Positions 10,313-23,813 of a stretch of 64,000 nucleotides of DNA are shown one piece after another. The translations under genes were made by a program, and so were the position numbers. The DNA is from Sweltsa coloradensis (lineage: Eukaryota; Arthropoda; Insecta; Plecoptera; Chloroperlidae): the NCBI GenBank assembly GCA_024449915.1, contig JAMZAV010003159.1, positions 39,643-103,642 on the forward strand, written 5' to 3'. The stretch's first letter is position 1; the number at the start of each line of letters is the position of its first letter. The notes beneath the pieces are model-generated. The model was not told the DNA's origin. It did no database searches and saw only the letters and a list, made by a program, of their open reading frames with translations.

Positions 10313-12087
10313 TATTTATTTTTTACAATCCACATGATATTCTCATGTATACAAGGTTACAAATGTATGAACAATGTACATTTAACAGAATAGTAACGAG
10401 AATACCAGCATGGTTGTAGAAGAGAAACAGATAGGGCAGAGCCCCATAGCATGGCATGCCTGTTTCACTTCTGTGAGCGCTTGATACTTAAAACTAAAAA
10501 CTAATAAGATATTACTAATCATTAAACAATACTACGTTACATTGAAATAGAGAAATACAATAGAATCAAAAATCAGAACTACGTTTCAATAAAATATGAG
10601 ACATTTACTACACTTAGGGCCTAATGATAAAATGACAAACATGGCATTATTTTATCTAGATTGGTAGATACAACCTAAACTAATTAATAATCAAAAAACA
10701 GCTGTGAGAAATTAAAACCGTAGGTCAACTAATGCGGATTAAAACCAGTCTTTAAATGTTACATTTGAATCACTGAAATAAAGTTTTTATCCTATTCTTA
10801 AAATTTATATCATTTTTCACTTCCAGGGGTATTGTGTTCCATAGTGTGAGGTAGTAGAAACCATTTTGATACATTGAAGTTCTAGCACGGGGAGGATTGA
10901 GAATGACACCTGTGTTCTGGCGATTGAGTTGTCTAGGGTGAATTGAAATTCTGTTGTACGGGTTGAGGCAGTAAAATGACGTCAGATTGTTTTCAATAAT
11001 TTTTAATTGAGAGGAGGCTACATCGAGTAAGACGCTCAGTCGCACTATCTGAGTAATTGTTCTTCATTAAAATTAACTTAGTTGCGCGGTTCTGAATTAC
11101 TTCTAGTTTGTGCATATTTATTTGAGATGTAGGGTGCCAAGCAGGTAAGCCGTAAGTAATGATTGGTCTAATTAAAGAGAGATATGCTGTCCTTATTGTT
11201 TTGGCTCTACTTTTCTTAAGGTTACGGTTGACGAAGCCTAGTAGCTTAGAGGCCCTATCTCTTACACTATCTGTGTGTTGATCCCACTTAAGGTCTGATG
11301 AGATGGTCATACCTAACAGTTTTATACTTTTTTCTTGAGTTAGAAAGTTTCCTGAAATGACATAGTTGACAGAATCGGAGATTTGGATCTAGAAAATCTA
11401 ATATATTGCGATTTGCTGGCGTTTAGGTGCATACTATTCAAAGCACACCATTTTTCAAGTGCAGATAAGTCAGCCTGTAGTGAATTTACATCATCTATCC
11501 CTGAAATCGGTCTAAACAAGGTAGTATCATCTGCATACTGGGCTACATGGGAAGTCACATGTTGAGGTAGGTCCAAAAGAGATATTGCAAACAGAAGAGG
11601 GCCAATAACAGAACCTTGAGGCACCCCTGAAGTGACTTCCACAGTGGCTGATTGGGAACCATTAAAGATAACCGATTGTCTCCTGTGAGATATAAACGAT
11701 TGGATCCAGCCTAAGGCACTAGCTTCTACTTTGTACCCCTTTAATTTTGCTAACAATCTTTTATGGGGAATTTGGTCAAATGCTTTAGCCCAATCTAAAG
11801 CTATGCAATCTACCTGTTTTACAGAAGACGTCTCGAGCGAATTCAGCCACTGGTCAATCACTTCAGTCAGGAGTGTAACGCAAGATCTCTTAGGGATAAA
11901 GCCATGTTGATTAGAATTAATCAGATTATTTGTTTTAAAATGATTGAATAAACGCTTAGTAACCAGTTTCTCCATCACTTTACACACTAACGAAGTCAAA
12001 GATATTGGTCGGTAGTTGTCTATTTTACTCCTATCACCTTTCTTGAAAACAGGAACCACCGATGCCTTCTTCCATACTCCATACCTT
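10313..12087 (-). mobile_element. 5'-truncated non-LTR retrotransposon (CR1/jockey-like LINE), RT remnant
   Basis: The main open piece (260 residues, 11,340-12,122) carries reverse-transcriptase blocks in order: VVPVFKKGDRSKIDNYRPIS, NQHGFIPKRSC, DWAKAFDQIPHKRLL, SGVPQGSVIGPLLF and the catalytic YADD (11,526-11,537). After a frameshift near 11,320 the thumb follows (TISSDLKWDQH, RPIITYGLPAWHP, 10,993-11,310), and the C-terminus in a third frame (YFRTS-type LWNTIPLEV region, 10,770-11,045). The endonuclease and ORF1 are missing through 5' truncation. It is inserted into a Helitron-like copy. The clade within the jockey superfamily is not certain. Confidence 0.85.
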
Positions 12088-12640
12088 AATGTCCATGTAA
12101 AATATGAACGTTGTGGCCCCACCCGTTTGGCCAGAATCGCTGGGCAATTTAAACTGACGAATTAGAAAGTAGTAGTAACTAACATCCTTAAAGTGATTTT
12201 GAGCATGTTTCAAGTCATATTTTCACCAAGAAGGAATGCTCTTACCCCAAACAAATTTGGCATGTGTTGTCGGGTATCTAAATCCCCTCGATTTTGATAG
12301 TTTTCAAGTTCACATCACGTTTCATGACGGCTGGGTGACACCTCGAAATCACCCCAACTCTGCTTGCTGTATAAGGTGCCAGAGTGTGTAGCGCACCGCG
12401 GCTTGGCTGCGACGCCCTAACGGGCACCTAGTTCCATCACAATATTATGTAATTCCTGGATCCACAAAGGGGGAGATAAAAACCCCCGTTTCATTATTGT
12501 TGGCCTTATAATCATCTTATGGTTATGGTATTGACGAGTATATCTAAACTAAAGCTGCTACGAGCAGTCTTCATATTCTTGTGATAACTATCATGCAAAC
12601 AAATTATGTCAAGAGTCAAGAGCAAATTAAACTATGTGGT

Positions 12641-12835
12641 GAATTTTTTAAATTGTGAAGGGATGTCCGAGGGCTGTTTAAGAGGACTCCAGCCCTTGCA
12701 TTCGCCTTAACGACTGAGGAAAACCTCGGAAAAAACCTTCAGTCAGGATTGCCGGTCTCGACGGGATTCGAACCCGGGACCTCCCGTATTAGAGTCGAGC
12801 GCTTAGCGCCCGAGCCAACACTGTCGATGCATAAC
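12641..12835 (-). repeat. tRNA-derived SINE, copy 1
   Basis: On the minus strand the head at 12,760-12,830 has an A-box-like GTTGGCTCGGGCGCTAAGC and B box GGTTCGAATCC. The body follows (AATCCTGACTGAAGG, CCGAGGTTTTCCTC) and ends in AAACAGCCCTCGGACATCCC-TTCAC. Copies sharing body and tail occur at 62,445-62,960; tail-only copies are at 38,655-38,690 and near 62,000. Confidence 0.7.
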
Positions 12836-13019
12836 CATAAGGCCCAGCCTAGGGTCGACAGTAGAATGGTGGTTTTAAACTCCTCTTTGAGGTTCCATCG
12901 AAATATCCAGGGGCGTAGGAATAGGGGATGCAGGGGGTGCAGCCGCACCCGGCAAGTGGTGAGATGTGATAGTTGTGACAGCTGCTAGGCCCTACGCCAT
13001 GAGAGGGACGTGGGGGGGA

Positions 13020-16000
13020 AACCAATAATTTTTATTCCCCTTGGGATTTCATAATTGCATAAGTATAACTTTTTTAGAAAAAGGTAAATAGCCTAGCCTA
13101 TGGAGAGAATACAAAATTTGTTAACAATTTTAAAAAAACAATATACTTTAAAATATACATTCTTTAATTTTAAAATATTTTTCCTTTCTATTTCTTTTAC
13201 ATAATACTTTTTTTTTTTTTTTTGGAATTTTTTATTTATTTTAAATTATATTCATAAAAATAAAATAGTAGTTTCAGGAGTGTGGGGGGAAAATTTGAGT
13301 TTTAAAGCAAATGGGGGGGGGTTTTTATATTTTCGGGCCCCAAGTTTAAAGGGAAAAACGTAAAGCTGGATGAAGGTATTCTTTGTGGTGTAGAAGCAAC
13401 GCTTTATAAGAAAGTTTTTCAATGTATTTTTAAAAAGAGCTAGGGATTGATATTTTTAATTTTGGGGGTATATGTTTAAAGATTGTTAGCATTGGTAATG
13501 GGGTCCTTTGGAGAAACGCGTTGTATTATGAGTTGGGATAAAATTTTTTGATTGCGATGTGTATATGGTCATGAATCGTTGATTTTAATTTGAAGAGGTG
13601 GGGGTTTTTTTTGGGACAAAGACTCCCCCCCCCCCGAAAGTTGTATCAAAGTACTTGCAAAGGTAAAGATTTTTTGGGTGGGGAAGTTTATTCTGCACGG
13701 GACCCCAAGGGGGCCCCCTACTAAAATTTCCCGAAGGGCCCCGTTTTTGTAATCTAAAAACTTTTATACCCTTGTGGCGATTTTCCCCCAAAAAATAAGC
13801 CGTATGTTTATGTGTGAGTGGATGGGCATGGTATATGAGAAAAAGGGGACGTTGTGGCGGGACTAGGGTTTTAATTTTTGAGGGGGGAAACCAATCCCAT
13901 CTTTACTTTGAGCAAAAAAAAGCGTCTATGGGGTCTGCCAACAAGAGATGTCAGTCATATGTAGACCCGGGAAAATTTAAATGGCTTCAGAGCGGGCAAT
14001 GCTCTTAGATGAGATGGGGAATGAGGAGGCTTTCGGGGGGGGGAAAAACTTGTGAGGGGAAAAGTTTAAATACACCGTTTTTGAGGGTTGAAAGAAAAAG
14101 GGGAGGTTTTTGTTACAGATTGTGACATTAGGGGAAAGTTTGTTCTTTGGGGCTTTTGTGAGAGTGGTGTAAAGTTTTTCCCTTTTTTGTGCTGTGGTAT
14201 ATGGCTGAAACCCATGGGACGTATTGGTTGTATACCAGTGGTAAAAACATTCGGGCAACTTTGGACTTTAAAGGAGGAAAAAGGGGGGCCCAAAAGAAGG
14301 TTTCCCTTGGGGGGACCCCCCTTTTCAGGACCCGGGGTTTTGGGAAAAAAATGAAAAAGGGGGTGGGTGTTTTTTTTTGGTTTGCGGATTTGACTTTTTG
14401 AGACCGGTAGATAGGTAAGAGGAGACCAGGAGTGGGCCTGGCCTCTGTTTCCCCAAATTGATTTAATTTTATATAGGTAGATATCGATGGGGGTTAAAAT
14501 GTTTTACTAAGATCTTTTAAAAAAAAGGGCCTAGGGGAAACCCTTCCCTTTACAAGTGCATCGTGGAAGTTGTAAGAAGTGAAAAAATAGTGTGGTATTT
14601 TAAATTTCCCTTTTTTGGAAACCATGTTGGGTTAGTGAAAATTATATTGTGCTTGGATATAAAAGGGGTTTTAAGCGGGCTTTAAAAAGGCTTTTTCAAA
14701 GTTTTTGAAAAAGGAAGAGAGAAGAGATTTTTGGGCGAAAGTTGTTTGGGTCGTTTAGAAAACCCCTTTTTCTTAAAAAGTGGAATAATTTTAGCTTCTT
14801 TCAGTTTTGGGGGGAAAAATACCTTTTCAAATGATTTGTTTATTTTTAAATGTTTTGGGGGAATGGAAATGGATTTGAAAACATTTGTTTAAAATTTGCA
14901 GGGGGGACATGTCTAGCCCGGGAAGATTTTTTGGTTACTAACGATTTAATAATTTTTGCAATTTCTGTTGAGTGGTGTCGAAAAGAAACATTGGGACTGA
15001 GTGATTTGGGGGTTTGTTTTTTGGGGGGGGGCATTGCAATATTATGATGAATTTGGGGTCTTTTTTTAATTTCCCCGCTTCTAAAAAATTAGTATTTAAA
15101 AAGTTTGATTTTATGTTGGGATCGGGACACTAGTGAGCCTTCTAGGGGTTTAGAAAAAGGTCATCACGGATTGTGGGGTTTAAAGTTTGTGATTTTATTA
15201 GCTCCCAATGATGCTTTGCTTTTTTGTCAGCCCTTTCAATTTTTGTGAAAAAAAAATTTTTTTTTGGTGTTTCAAAGTTTGAGGGAGTAAATTTTTCTTG
15301 AGGGCTTTATAATCGTCAGAGTGGGTTTAAAACTGGGGGGTGTATTTTATGCTTTCTGATATAGATTTCTGAGATGTTTGCCTTTTTTCCCGTGCTCTTT
15401 GTAATCCAAGGATTTTGGGTCAAGGTTTGTTGTGTTTTTGACAGTTTTAGGAAAAGCTTTTTTAAAAAAGACTTGGGAAATTTATTTGGGAAGTATTTGG
15501 AAACCCGTTGCGCCCGAGTAGGTATTGGGCCTTTCTTCTTCATCGAAGCTTTGGGAAAAAAGTTGATTTTTGGGTTTTATTGAATTTTTTTTTTTCGTTT
15601 AAATTTGTGGGGAGGAATGCTCTTGCGATTTAATTTCTAAAAGGGAAGGGCGCATGATCTGAAAAGGTGGATGCAATATTTTGGTTTTAAAAACGGGTTT
15701 GATTCAGTGAGGAATATATTATCAAGGAGGGTACTACTTTTCCCCAAGTATACGAGTAGGAGTGTTAAATTGGGAAGAAAACCATGTTAAAAGATTGATA
15801 ATGTCTGGAGGCTTTTGGTCTGTGGGGTAGATTTTAATAACATGTTAATGTTAAAAATCCCCGCAAAGAAAATTTTCTGTTTTTGGGGAAATTTGTTTGG
15901 TTTTTTTCCCAAGGGTACCCTGGAGTTTGTCCAAGAAGAGATTTAATCTCCTTTGGGTGATCTATAAATTAAAAAAATTCAAAATTTGGATTTTGGTTTA

Positions 16001-19000
16001 AAGTTTCAAACAAAAAATTCCAGTGCTTTTCAAAGTAAAATTTTAAAGCATTTTAAATTTGAAGTTGGGGAAAAGGGGAAAACTATGTTAAGATGGGGTT
16101 TTCGCAAAATAGCTACCCCCCGGTTTATGGGTTGGCGACAATAGATGCTTATGTTAGAGAAAACCTGGTAGCAGAGGAGGTTTTTTCTGATGATTCGACC
16201 CCAATTTTTCAGATATCATATTCCCGTGGGGCTGATTTAATTAAATGGATCAGATTTTCTAGCTTTCCATTTTTTTTGCGCATGGAGGGATTTTTGGGAC
16301 TTAGGATTGTTATTTTACCCGATAGTTTAGAAACTTTTTGGGCTTTTTTGGTTTTTTTTTAAGGGTTTTGGTTTTTTGGGTTGAGATTTTATAGAATAGG
16401 GGAATGGTTTGTTGGCATGTTTAGGGGTTTGTGAGAAAAATTAGTGTGTTTAGGCTAATGTGGGGAGTTTTAAAAAATTTTCTGGTTTTTATTGTTTTCA
16501 ATAAAAGGGATTAGGGTTTGGTTTTTAGCTAAATCAAAATAGGGTTAGGTTTTGGGTTTTTTTTTGATGTATTTTGAGATTTAAATGGAAATGGTGGAAA
16601 ATCTAACATTTATGTGATGGGCCGTTTTTTTTCTTCCCAAATGACAGTAAGAAATTTTAACTAATCTCTTTGGGGGGCCATGGTTTTTTAAATTTTTAAA
16701 TTTTTTTTTTGGGGCCCCCCCCCCCCCCCAGGGGGCCCTCACTTTCATTAATTCCCCTAATTTGATAATTACAATTTGGAAAAAAATGACGTATACCACT
16801 ACTTCGGGGTTTTCATGTTGTGGGGAAATTTAAATTGCTTGATTTTAGGAGCTGGGTAACATCCTGTCCAAAAGTTTAAAAGGGCCTCTCAGATGATATT
16901 CCCCGTGTTGTCTTCTCTTCAATTTTACTGGAATGTCAGTGTCCTGTGCAATAGTGGGGATGAGGGCCGTCTCAGACGATAAAAAATTGTGCTTTCTTCT
17001 TCCCCCAAAGTACGGGGACCAAAACCCCTGCCCTGCACGCAATTAGAGGGATCGGGCGTCCCCGATGAATGCCGCGGGGCTGGCTTCCCTCCAAGGTACC
17101 TGGGCATAACCCGTGCCCGTACGCAATTTGAGGTGGCGGGCGTTTTTAGATGGGAAAGCACCGGTTTTTTGGGTCCTCCTCCAACGTTTTTGGACAACCC
17201 CCAGGGCCTGGGCCCAAATAGAAAATGGGGAGCCCTCTCGGAAAGTCTCAGCGACAATAGCTAGGCTCAGGATGGGTTTAAGCAGAGACTCCGCGAGGGC
17301 CCCGTAGCTTTGCTGCATCGGTTGGGTTTGGGGGGGCTGCCGCTGGGCGCGGTGGGGACTCCCCTGTAGTGGGCAGCAGTTCAAAAGTTGCAGCTTCGAA
17401 GTCCCCGCGGCACAGCAGGGGTTAGTACTTTAATTTAAGCGAAGATTCCGCGTTTTGGGGGAGTGATTTCCGTGTACCCAAATAGAGTTTCGGTGATTGG
17501 GGCCCCAGGGGTTACATTTGCACGTTTGATGCCGCCAAATTTGGGTCCTCTGTTTTTGTTTGGGGTGCTGGGCTCACTTGTGTTTTTGCTTTAAAGTCTA
17601 TATATTAAGGAAATTTTGGGTTTTTTTATTTTTTGAAGACGTTTTTGATTATATTCTTAATAATGGCCAGTGCATTTGGGCGAGGGGGGCCGCACCCCAA
17701 ATTTGCGGCCCTGGCTTTCAGTCGGGATGTGATAGTAATAGCAAAAAACTCTTAATTGCTTCAAGAATTTAAAGGGGGCTTTTTCCAGGGGGTTTGTCTT
17801 GTGATCTATATTTCGTTAAAATGTAGAATAGTAGCTCCTTTTTGAGTGCAGGAGTGGCCCCCCCCACCAAAACCCCCTTTTTTCTGATTGGCGAGTTTTC
17901 CCCGGGCATGGCCGAATCTATCTTTAAAAACAGACAGCGATGCCCCCGTACATGCTGGGGGTCGGCCCCCACACAGTGGGGAAGAGGGAGGGTTTTGGGG
18001 TTTTAAAAATATTACCCTCTATTTCCACTCCCCGGGGGCCTCTGGCCCGTGAGGGGTGTTGTTTTGGGGCATTTTAAGAGGTAATGGTACATGATTTTTG
18101 GGATATGGCGGTAGGTTTGGGGGAGGTTTTTAGTGGGGTGGTAGTGGGGGATTTTAAAAAGTGGAGTTGAGAAATTTGGGAGGGCTTAGATGGATTTTTA
18201 GTGTGGGGGGCTGGGAAAATTTGGGAAAAAGGTTTTTCCCAGATTAGGGGGCAGGGTTTCTTGCAATTTGGCTGTTGTCAGCGGCAGACTCTCTGCTTTT
18301 ATTGCATCAGGGTTGGGGGGTGACCAAACCCGAGATGCTGGTTTGCGACTTTTTGGGGTTTTGGGTACATTGGGCACTGACGGGAAAGGGTGCACATTGG
18401 CCGCCAGCTTAGTGTGGAGATGATTTCCCTAATTAAGGGTTTTAGTTTTTTACTACTCTGCCTGTTGGGAGAAGTCCCCCTCTACTTATTTGTACAGTGC
18501 AATTAGCTCATTTTATGGCCCTTTAAACCCCCGCATTTAAAAAAACAAGCAAGGACCGGTTGGGATATGTTTAGGATGGGGTTTTCCCCAATATCCCCAA
18601 AGAAAACCCCCCCCAAAAATTCGGGGGGGGTTCGGGGGGGGGTTTTTCGGGCCTTTTTAAAATCAATTTACAGATTTTGAGTTTTTTCGAAAAAATGGAA
18701 AAATTTGCAATATTTAGTGAAGTATTAGGGGCCGGGAAAAAGCTCAAATTTGTTTTTAAAGTTTTTGCATTTGAATTAGAGGTTGAAAGTAACAAAGTTT
18801 GGCATGCTTTTTTTTTTAAACTCTGGGAAACCCGCCCTCCTTTTAAAAAAAAATTTTTACCCTTTTTTTTTTTAATTTTCTGAATTTTTTTTGCCTATTT
18901 TTCAAAACCAAAAAAAAAAAACCAGTAAATTTATGAAAATTTGTTTCAAATAAAAATTGGGGGGCATGAAAAAAAAACCCTCCCATATCATATTTTTGAT

Positions 19001-22000
19001 TTTGTCCCTAGATAATAATGGCCGAAAAGCTACATGACAAGCAAGGGCCTTGGCTGTGAGCAGCGTAAAAAGTTTGCTCGACGCCGGGGACCACTAGAGC
19101 AGCCCATTGGGCCCTTTAAGGGCCCCCGGAATTTGGGCCCCCTTTTTAGAAATTTTTTTTTGATCCTGTTTTGGGTATACCTTAAGGATAAAAAAAAAAA
19201 CTTGGGGAAAAAAATTGGCATCCCGGGGCCCAAGTTTTTTTTCGGGCGCCATCTTGATTTGGGGAAATTTCATTTAGTACACGTCTTAATTTTAATCCCT
19301 TTTCTATTTCTTTTGACTACATGTGTAATGAATCTAACCCTAAAAAATAGGACTCCCAAAAAAATTTTCAATTAAATGAACAAATTTGGGCATCCCGGGG
19401 GAAAAATTGTGGTATTTGTCATAGTGAAAACATATTTTTAAAAGTCCTGCGTTTCAGGTGCACTATTTTCCCCCAAATTTTGTATTTCATGATAGATATA
19501 TAAAATTTTGGGACAAAAATATAGAAAAAGTAATTTGGAAAAGATTTGGGCTGTAAGGGCCAAAAAAAAACTTTTTTTTATTATCCCCCCGACAAACCCA
19601 AAGGCGGCCATTTTCCAAGAGGCCACCCAACAAATTATTTGAAAAATTTTTTGGGAAAAAATGTTGAAATTTTTTATACACATAGATCATGTCATTGAAA
19701 AATGAAATTTTTTAATAGGGGCCCTGTCAAAAAATAACACAAAAGGGACCAAAAAAGGCGGCCATTTTAGAAGATGGGCCCCCACCACAAAAACCCTTAG
19801 TAAAAAAGGGGAAGTCCAGTAATCACCAACGAGTTTCACCCAGTTAAGTCCCCCCAAAAAAAACAAAAGTCGTTACATGTCGTTTTTTATCAAAAAAATT
19901 TCCCCTTTGGGAACATTTACAAGACAGCCAAGAATTCACCAATTGGTTTTTAAAAATATGCCAAAAGGGAGCCCCCAAAGTTTGCCAAAAATTGACCAAA
20001 TTATAGTATTATGTCATAAAATGACTTAGTTTTGCATGGGTTTTTTTGCCCTTAAAAAATGTGAAAAATCGTGAGAAAATGGAAAAGAAAACCATGGGTT
20101 TTCGAGTTTCCCATTTGCCATCAAAAAAATCTCAAATTAACGAATTCTAAAAAAAATTCAGGATACAGATAAAACCAAAAAGTAAAGTAGTGCCCTACAT
20201 CATTACTATGTGTTGAATAATGTAAGAAATCGGTTTGAAATGCATACATTATATATTTTATGTTTCGTAAAGAAACACTTTATTTTTATCTAAACCCCGT
20301 TACCCCTTGGAAACTTGGGTAAAAAGGTTAATTTTCATTAAAACCCAAATAGGGTGCCCCTTTAAACCCGCCATGTTTATGTTTCAAAATGTTTCTATTT
20401 ACACACAAAACTCCCCTTTTAAAATATGCATATTTTACTGGGGTTTCACTGTGCACACTCTTTTTTCTTGCCGGGAAAGCGATTTTTATTTCACACCAAC
20501 TAAATTTAAATTTTATTTTCTAAACTAGGAAAAAACTATTCTAGAGCACTGCCAAAGTTTAAAGAATCTTTTGGTTTTAAGTACACATTTTTCTATCACT
20601 CACACGCTTGTTTTTAAATGGGAAAACATCCTCTTCGCGTCCTAGAATTTAAACCCCCAAACCCGTTTAAGGGGCAGGGAAAAAAAGCTGAAAGAAAGCA
20701 GTTTTTAAAGGCACCAAACCCGTGTGCCACGAGGGGATCCACGTGACAATCAATTATTGGGGGATTCCCCTTGTTTTACCTTTTAGTAATTTTTATGGGT
20801 AACTATTTGAAACGTTTTTTGGGGTAAGGGTGGGTCTTCCATCAGTAAGTAAAATCATGTCATTCTTTTGGCTAAAATTTTGGGGTTATATTTGGGGGCT
20901 AAGGGTCCCCTCACTTTCTAACTTAAAGGGGGAACGTGAGCAAAAACCCCTTTATGGATATCTTGCCCAAACAAGGAGGAAAATTTTTTTGTAACTCATT
21001 GGCTGCTTATCGTGAACGATGGCTATCATATTTTTGTTGAGAAAAATTTTTGAAAAAAATTTTAAAATTGAAAAAAAAAGGAAAAAGGTTTTTTTTAAAA
21101 AGGGGAAATTTTAAAAATTTTAAAAAATTTTTAAATTTTTTTTTAAAATTTTTAAAATTTTTTTTTTTAAAAAATTTTTTAAAAAAAATTAAAAAATTTT
21201 TTTTAAAAATAAAAAAAATTTTTAAAAAAAATTTTTTTTGGGGAATTAAAAAAAAATTTTTTAAATTTTAAAATTTTGGTTTAAAAATAAATTTGAAAAG
21301 AAAATGTAAAAATTTTTAAAAATTTTTAAAGGTTTTTTAATAATTTTTTATTTTTTTTTTTTTTTAAATTTAAAAAAAATTTTTAAAATTTTTTAATTTT
21401 AAATTAAAAAAATTTTTTGGAAAATTTAATTTTTGGGGTTTTTTTTTTAATTAAATTTTAAAGAAAAATTTTTTAAAAAAATTCCAAGGAAAAAAATTTT
21501 TTTTTTTAATATTTTGGGGGGGGTTCATAAAAAATTTTAAAAAAAATTTTAAAAAATTTAAAAATAATAATTGGGTTTTTAAATTTTTAAATTTAAAAAA
21601 TTTAAAATAATTTATTAAAAAAAAAATTTTTAAAAAAATTTTTTTTTTGGGTTTTTTAAGGTTGGTTTTAATTAAAAAAAAATTAAATAGGGGTTTTTTT
21701 TTAAATTTTTAAAAAATTTTTTTTTTATTAAAAATTTTTAAAAAATTTTAAATTAAAAAAAAAAGGGTAAAAAATTTTTAAAAAAGAAATTAAAAATTTT
21801 TTATTTATTTAAAAAAAATTTAATAAAATTTTAAAAAATGAATTTAAAAAAAATTTTTTAAAAAATTTTTTAAAAAGGAAAAAAGGGTTTAAAAAAGTAA
21901 AAAAATATGAAAAAAAATATGGGGGTTTTTTAAATTTAAAAAAGGGAATTTTAAATTTTAAGGGTTTTTTTAAAATTAAAAAAAAATTTTAAAGAAAAAA

Positions 22001-22200
22001 TATTTTTTTGGTCTTTTTAAAAAAAAATTTTAAAATTTTAATTTTTGGGGAAATTTTAAAATGGATTTTTTTAAAAAAGTTTTTTTTAAAAAACCCCCCA
22101 AATTAATTTGAATTTGGAAAATTTTTAATAAAGAAATTTTAAAATATAAAATTACCGGATTTAAAATTTTTATTTACAAATACCCCCAGGATGTTTGTTT
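13020..22200. other. Homopolymer-inflated sequence, probably a low-quality or artefactual assembly stretch
   Basis: Ordinary texture stops near 13,020 and returns near 22,200. In between, almost every base sits in a run of the same base: G and T runs dominate 13.0-18.9 kb, A and C runs 18.9-21.0 kb, and nearly pure A/T runs 21.03-22.15 kb. Open frames here are short, compositionally biased and without motifs, so I annotate no genes. The part at 18,480-19,375 is a garbled reverse complement of clean sequence at 22,210-22,990. Confidence 0.75.
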
Positions 22201-22990
22201 TTTAAATTAAAATTTTTGGAGAATCCTATATACGTTAGATTCATTACACATGTAGTAAAAAGTATGAAATGTATTAAAATTAAGAGCGTGTACTAAATGC
22301 ATTTGCCAAATCAAGATGGGTCGTAAAAAAACTTAGGCCCGGGATCCCAGATTTTTCCCCAAGATTTTTTTATCCTAAGGTATACCCTAACAGGATCAGA
22401 GAGAAAATCTATAAAGGTCGAAATTCCTACGGGACTTAGGGCCCATGACTGCGCTAGTGGTAGCGCGTCAAAGCAAATGTTTTAGGTGCTCACCGCACAT
22501 GGTCTTGCTTGTCATGTAGCGTTGGGCCCATTATTATTACGGACACAATAAAGAATATGAATCATGTGTTTTTTCATGCCCTAAACTTTATTGAAACAAA
22601 TTTTCATAAATTTACTGGTTTTGTTTTTGTTTGATAAATATGCAAAAAAAATTTCAGATAATTAAAAAACAAAGGGGGTAAAAATTTGCATCAAGGGTCG
22701 TAGGTTGCCAGATAATCAAGGAAGGGCCACCAAACACCTTAATCGTTCTTACGACAATTTAAAACAAATTTGAGCTATTTCGGTTCAATACTTCACTCAA
22801 TATTGTAATTTTCCGTTTGTCGACAAAACTAAAAAATCTAAAAATTGATTTCAAAATGGCGGAAACCCCCGCAACCGGATTTTGGGATTCGTTGGGGATG
22901 TCCAGGAGACCACCTTAACAAATCCCGACCGTCCTGCTTGTTTTTTGAATGCGTGGTATATCCCCAACGGCCCTGTAACTATTATATCAC
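18480..22990. repeat. Large inverted repeat with one garbled arm
   Basis: Left arm 18,480-19,375, right arm 22,210-22,990. Paired landmarks: CATGACAAGCAAG (19,034) against CTTGCTTGTCATG (22,508); AGTACACG (19,277) against CGTGTACT (22,288); ACCAGTAAATTTATGAAAAT (18,921) against ATTTTCATAAATTTACTGGT (22,600). Differences between the arms are mostly lengths of homopolymer runs on the left arm, which points to read error rather than evolutionary divergence. Confidence 0.75.
21030..22150. other. Near-pure A/T homopolymer tract
   Basis: About 1.1 kb consists almost only of alternating A-runs and T-runs with scattered G-runs. It occupies the position opposite 19,380-20,540 in the surrounding inverted repeat and is best read as a collapsed-quality copy. 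The Lys/Phe-only frame at 21,050-21,271 is a product of this composition. Confidence 0.7.
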
Positions 22991-23813
22991 TTTGTGAAGA
23001 CTTTTTGGGAAACCCAGGCGGAGAGGATATGGGAAGGCAGTGGGACTGGAGGTGGGCGTGATAAAGGGAGTTGGCCAGAGGTGTGTGAAGATGGACTACA
23101 GAATAAAATATGTTATCACATACAATAAGGCATATGTTTCTTTATTTAATAATTACGTCATATGTAAGCCCTGTCATAAGACATAAGACGGGCCCCGAAG
23201 AGGCCCTCGATCTCGTTGGGGGCCCATGATTTTTGAAAATATTATGACAAACAAGTTAACTGTTGTGAACTTTATGAATATTGGAGAATTTTTTTGTTGA
23301 TAAAAACCCAAGATGAAATAATTTTCCGATAAAGCAGTCATATCGCCGAGTAAAACATAATTCAGGCTTGTAATCATAACACTATAGGCAGTTCAGGCAG
23401 GTCTTATTGTCAAGTCAAGTGATGGATGTTTGAGTGCATGGCCTTTGTCCCACTTCCGAGAAGCAAGATAATACGCGGAACTCGACTTACTAGTGGGCGT
23501 CAAACGGTCAGAATAAGGGTTGGCTGCCCTGGTCATCTTGGTTAGGTTCATTGAGATGTCACTCGTCAGTAGTCAGTTATCTGCCGTAGGATACATAACG
23601 AGTTTCTATCGCGTGGCGTTTCTTCTAGTGTGTTCGATGATCGGGAGTGAGTGTTTTGTGTACCTATGATTGGCATTGATATTTGCGAATTGCGATGACC
23701 GTTGAATTTTAAATTAGTGTTTACTGTTTAGTTGTGTTGTATTCGTCAAGTTATGTGTATAAAACGTGTATTGTGATTTGTTTGTGAACAGAGGGTAACT
23801 AAAACAGGTCAGA
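22991..23813. other. Unassigned sequence upstream of the transposase-like fragment
   Basis: Normal-textured sequence without a recognisable gene. A possible splice acceptor (GTTTGTGAACAG at 23,780-23,791) precedes the transposase-like ATG at 23,814. Confidence 0.4.

Larger units (their letters stand above)
9961..12431. mobile_element. Helitron-like relative split by a LINE insertion
   Basis: Bases 9961-10215 align with 4420-4695 (GTGGGATCTC, CCATTGCAAAAT, AAAGACTTGCTTTT). After the LINE, 12,088-12,140 continues the same family with TGTCCATGTAAAATATGAAC and CCCCACCCGTTTGG. At 12,411-12,431 a hairpin GCCC-TAAC-GGGC is followed by ACCTAG and then T, a textbook Helitron-type 3' terminus. The orientation of that terminus and of the shared interior differ, so this may be a composite. 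Confidence 0.5.

Noticed and set aside
10119..10337. Leu-rich and Tyr-rich frames
   Set aside because: Translation of the (ATT)n microsatellite.
13585..19690. Numerous frames of 60-113 codons
   Set aside because: Located in homopolymer-inflated sequence, mutually overlapping on both strands, low complexity, no motifs.
21050..21271. Lys/Phe-only frame of 73 codons
   Set aside because: Product of alternating A and T runs in a suspect assembly stretch.
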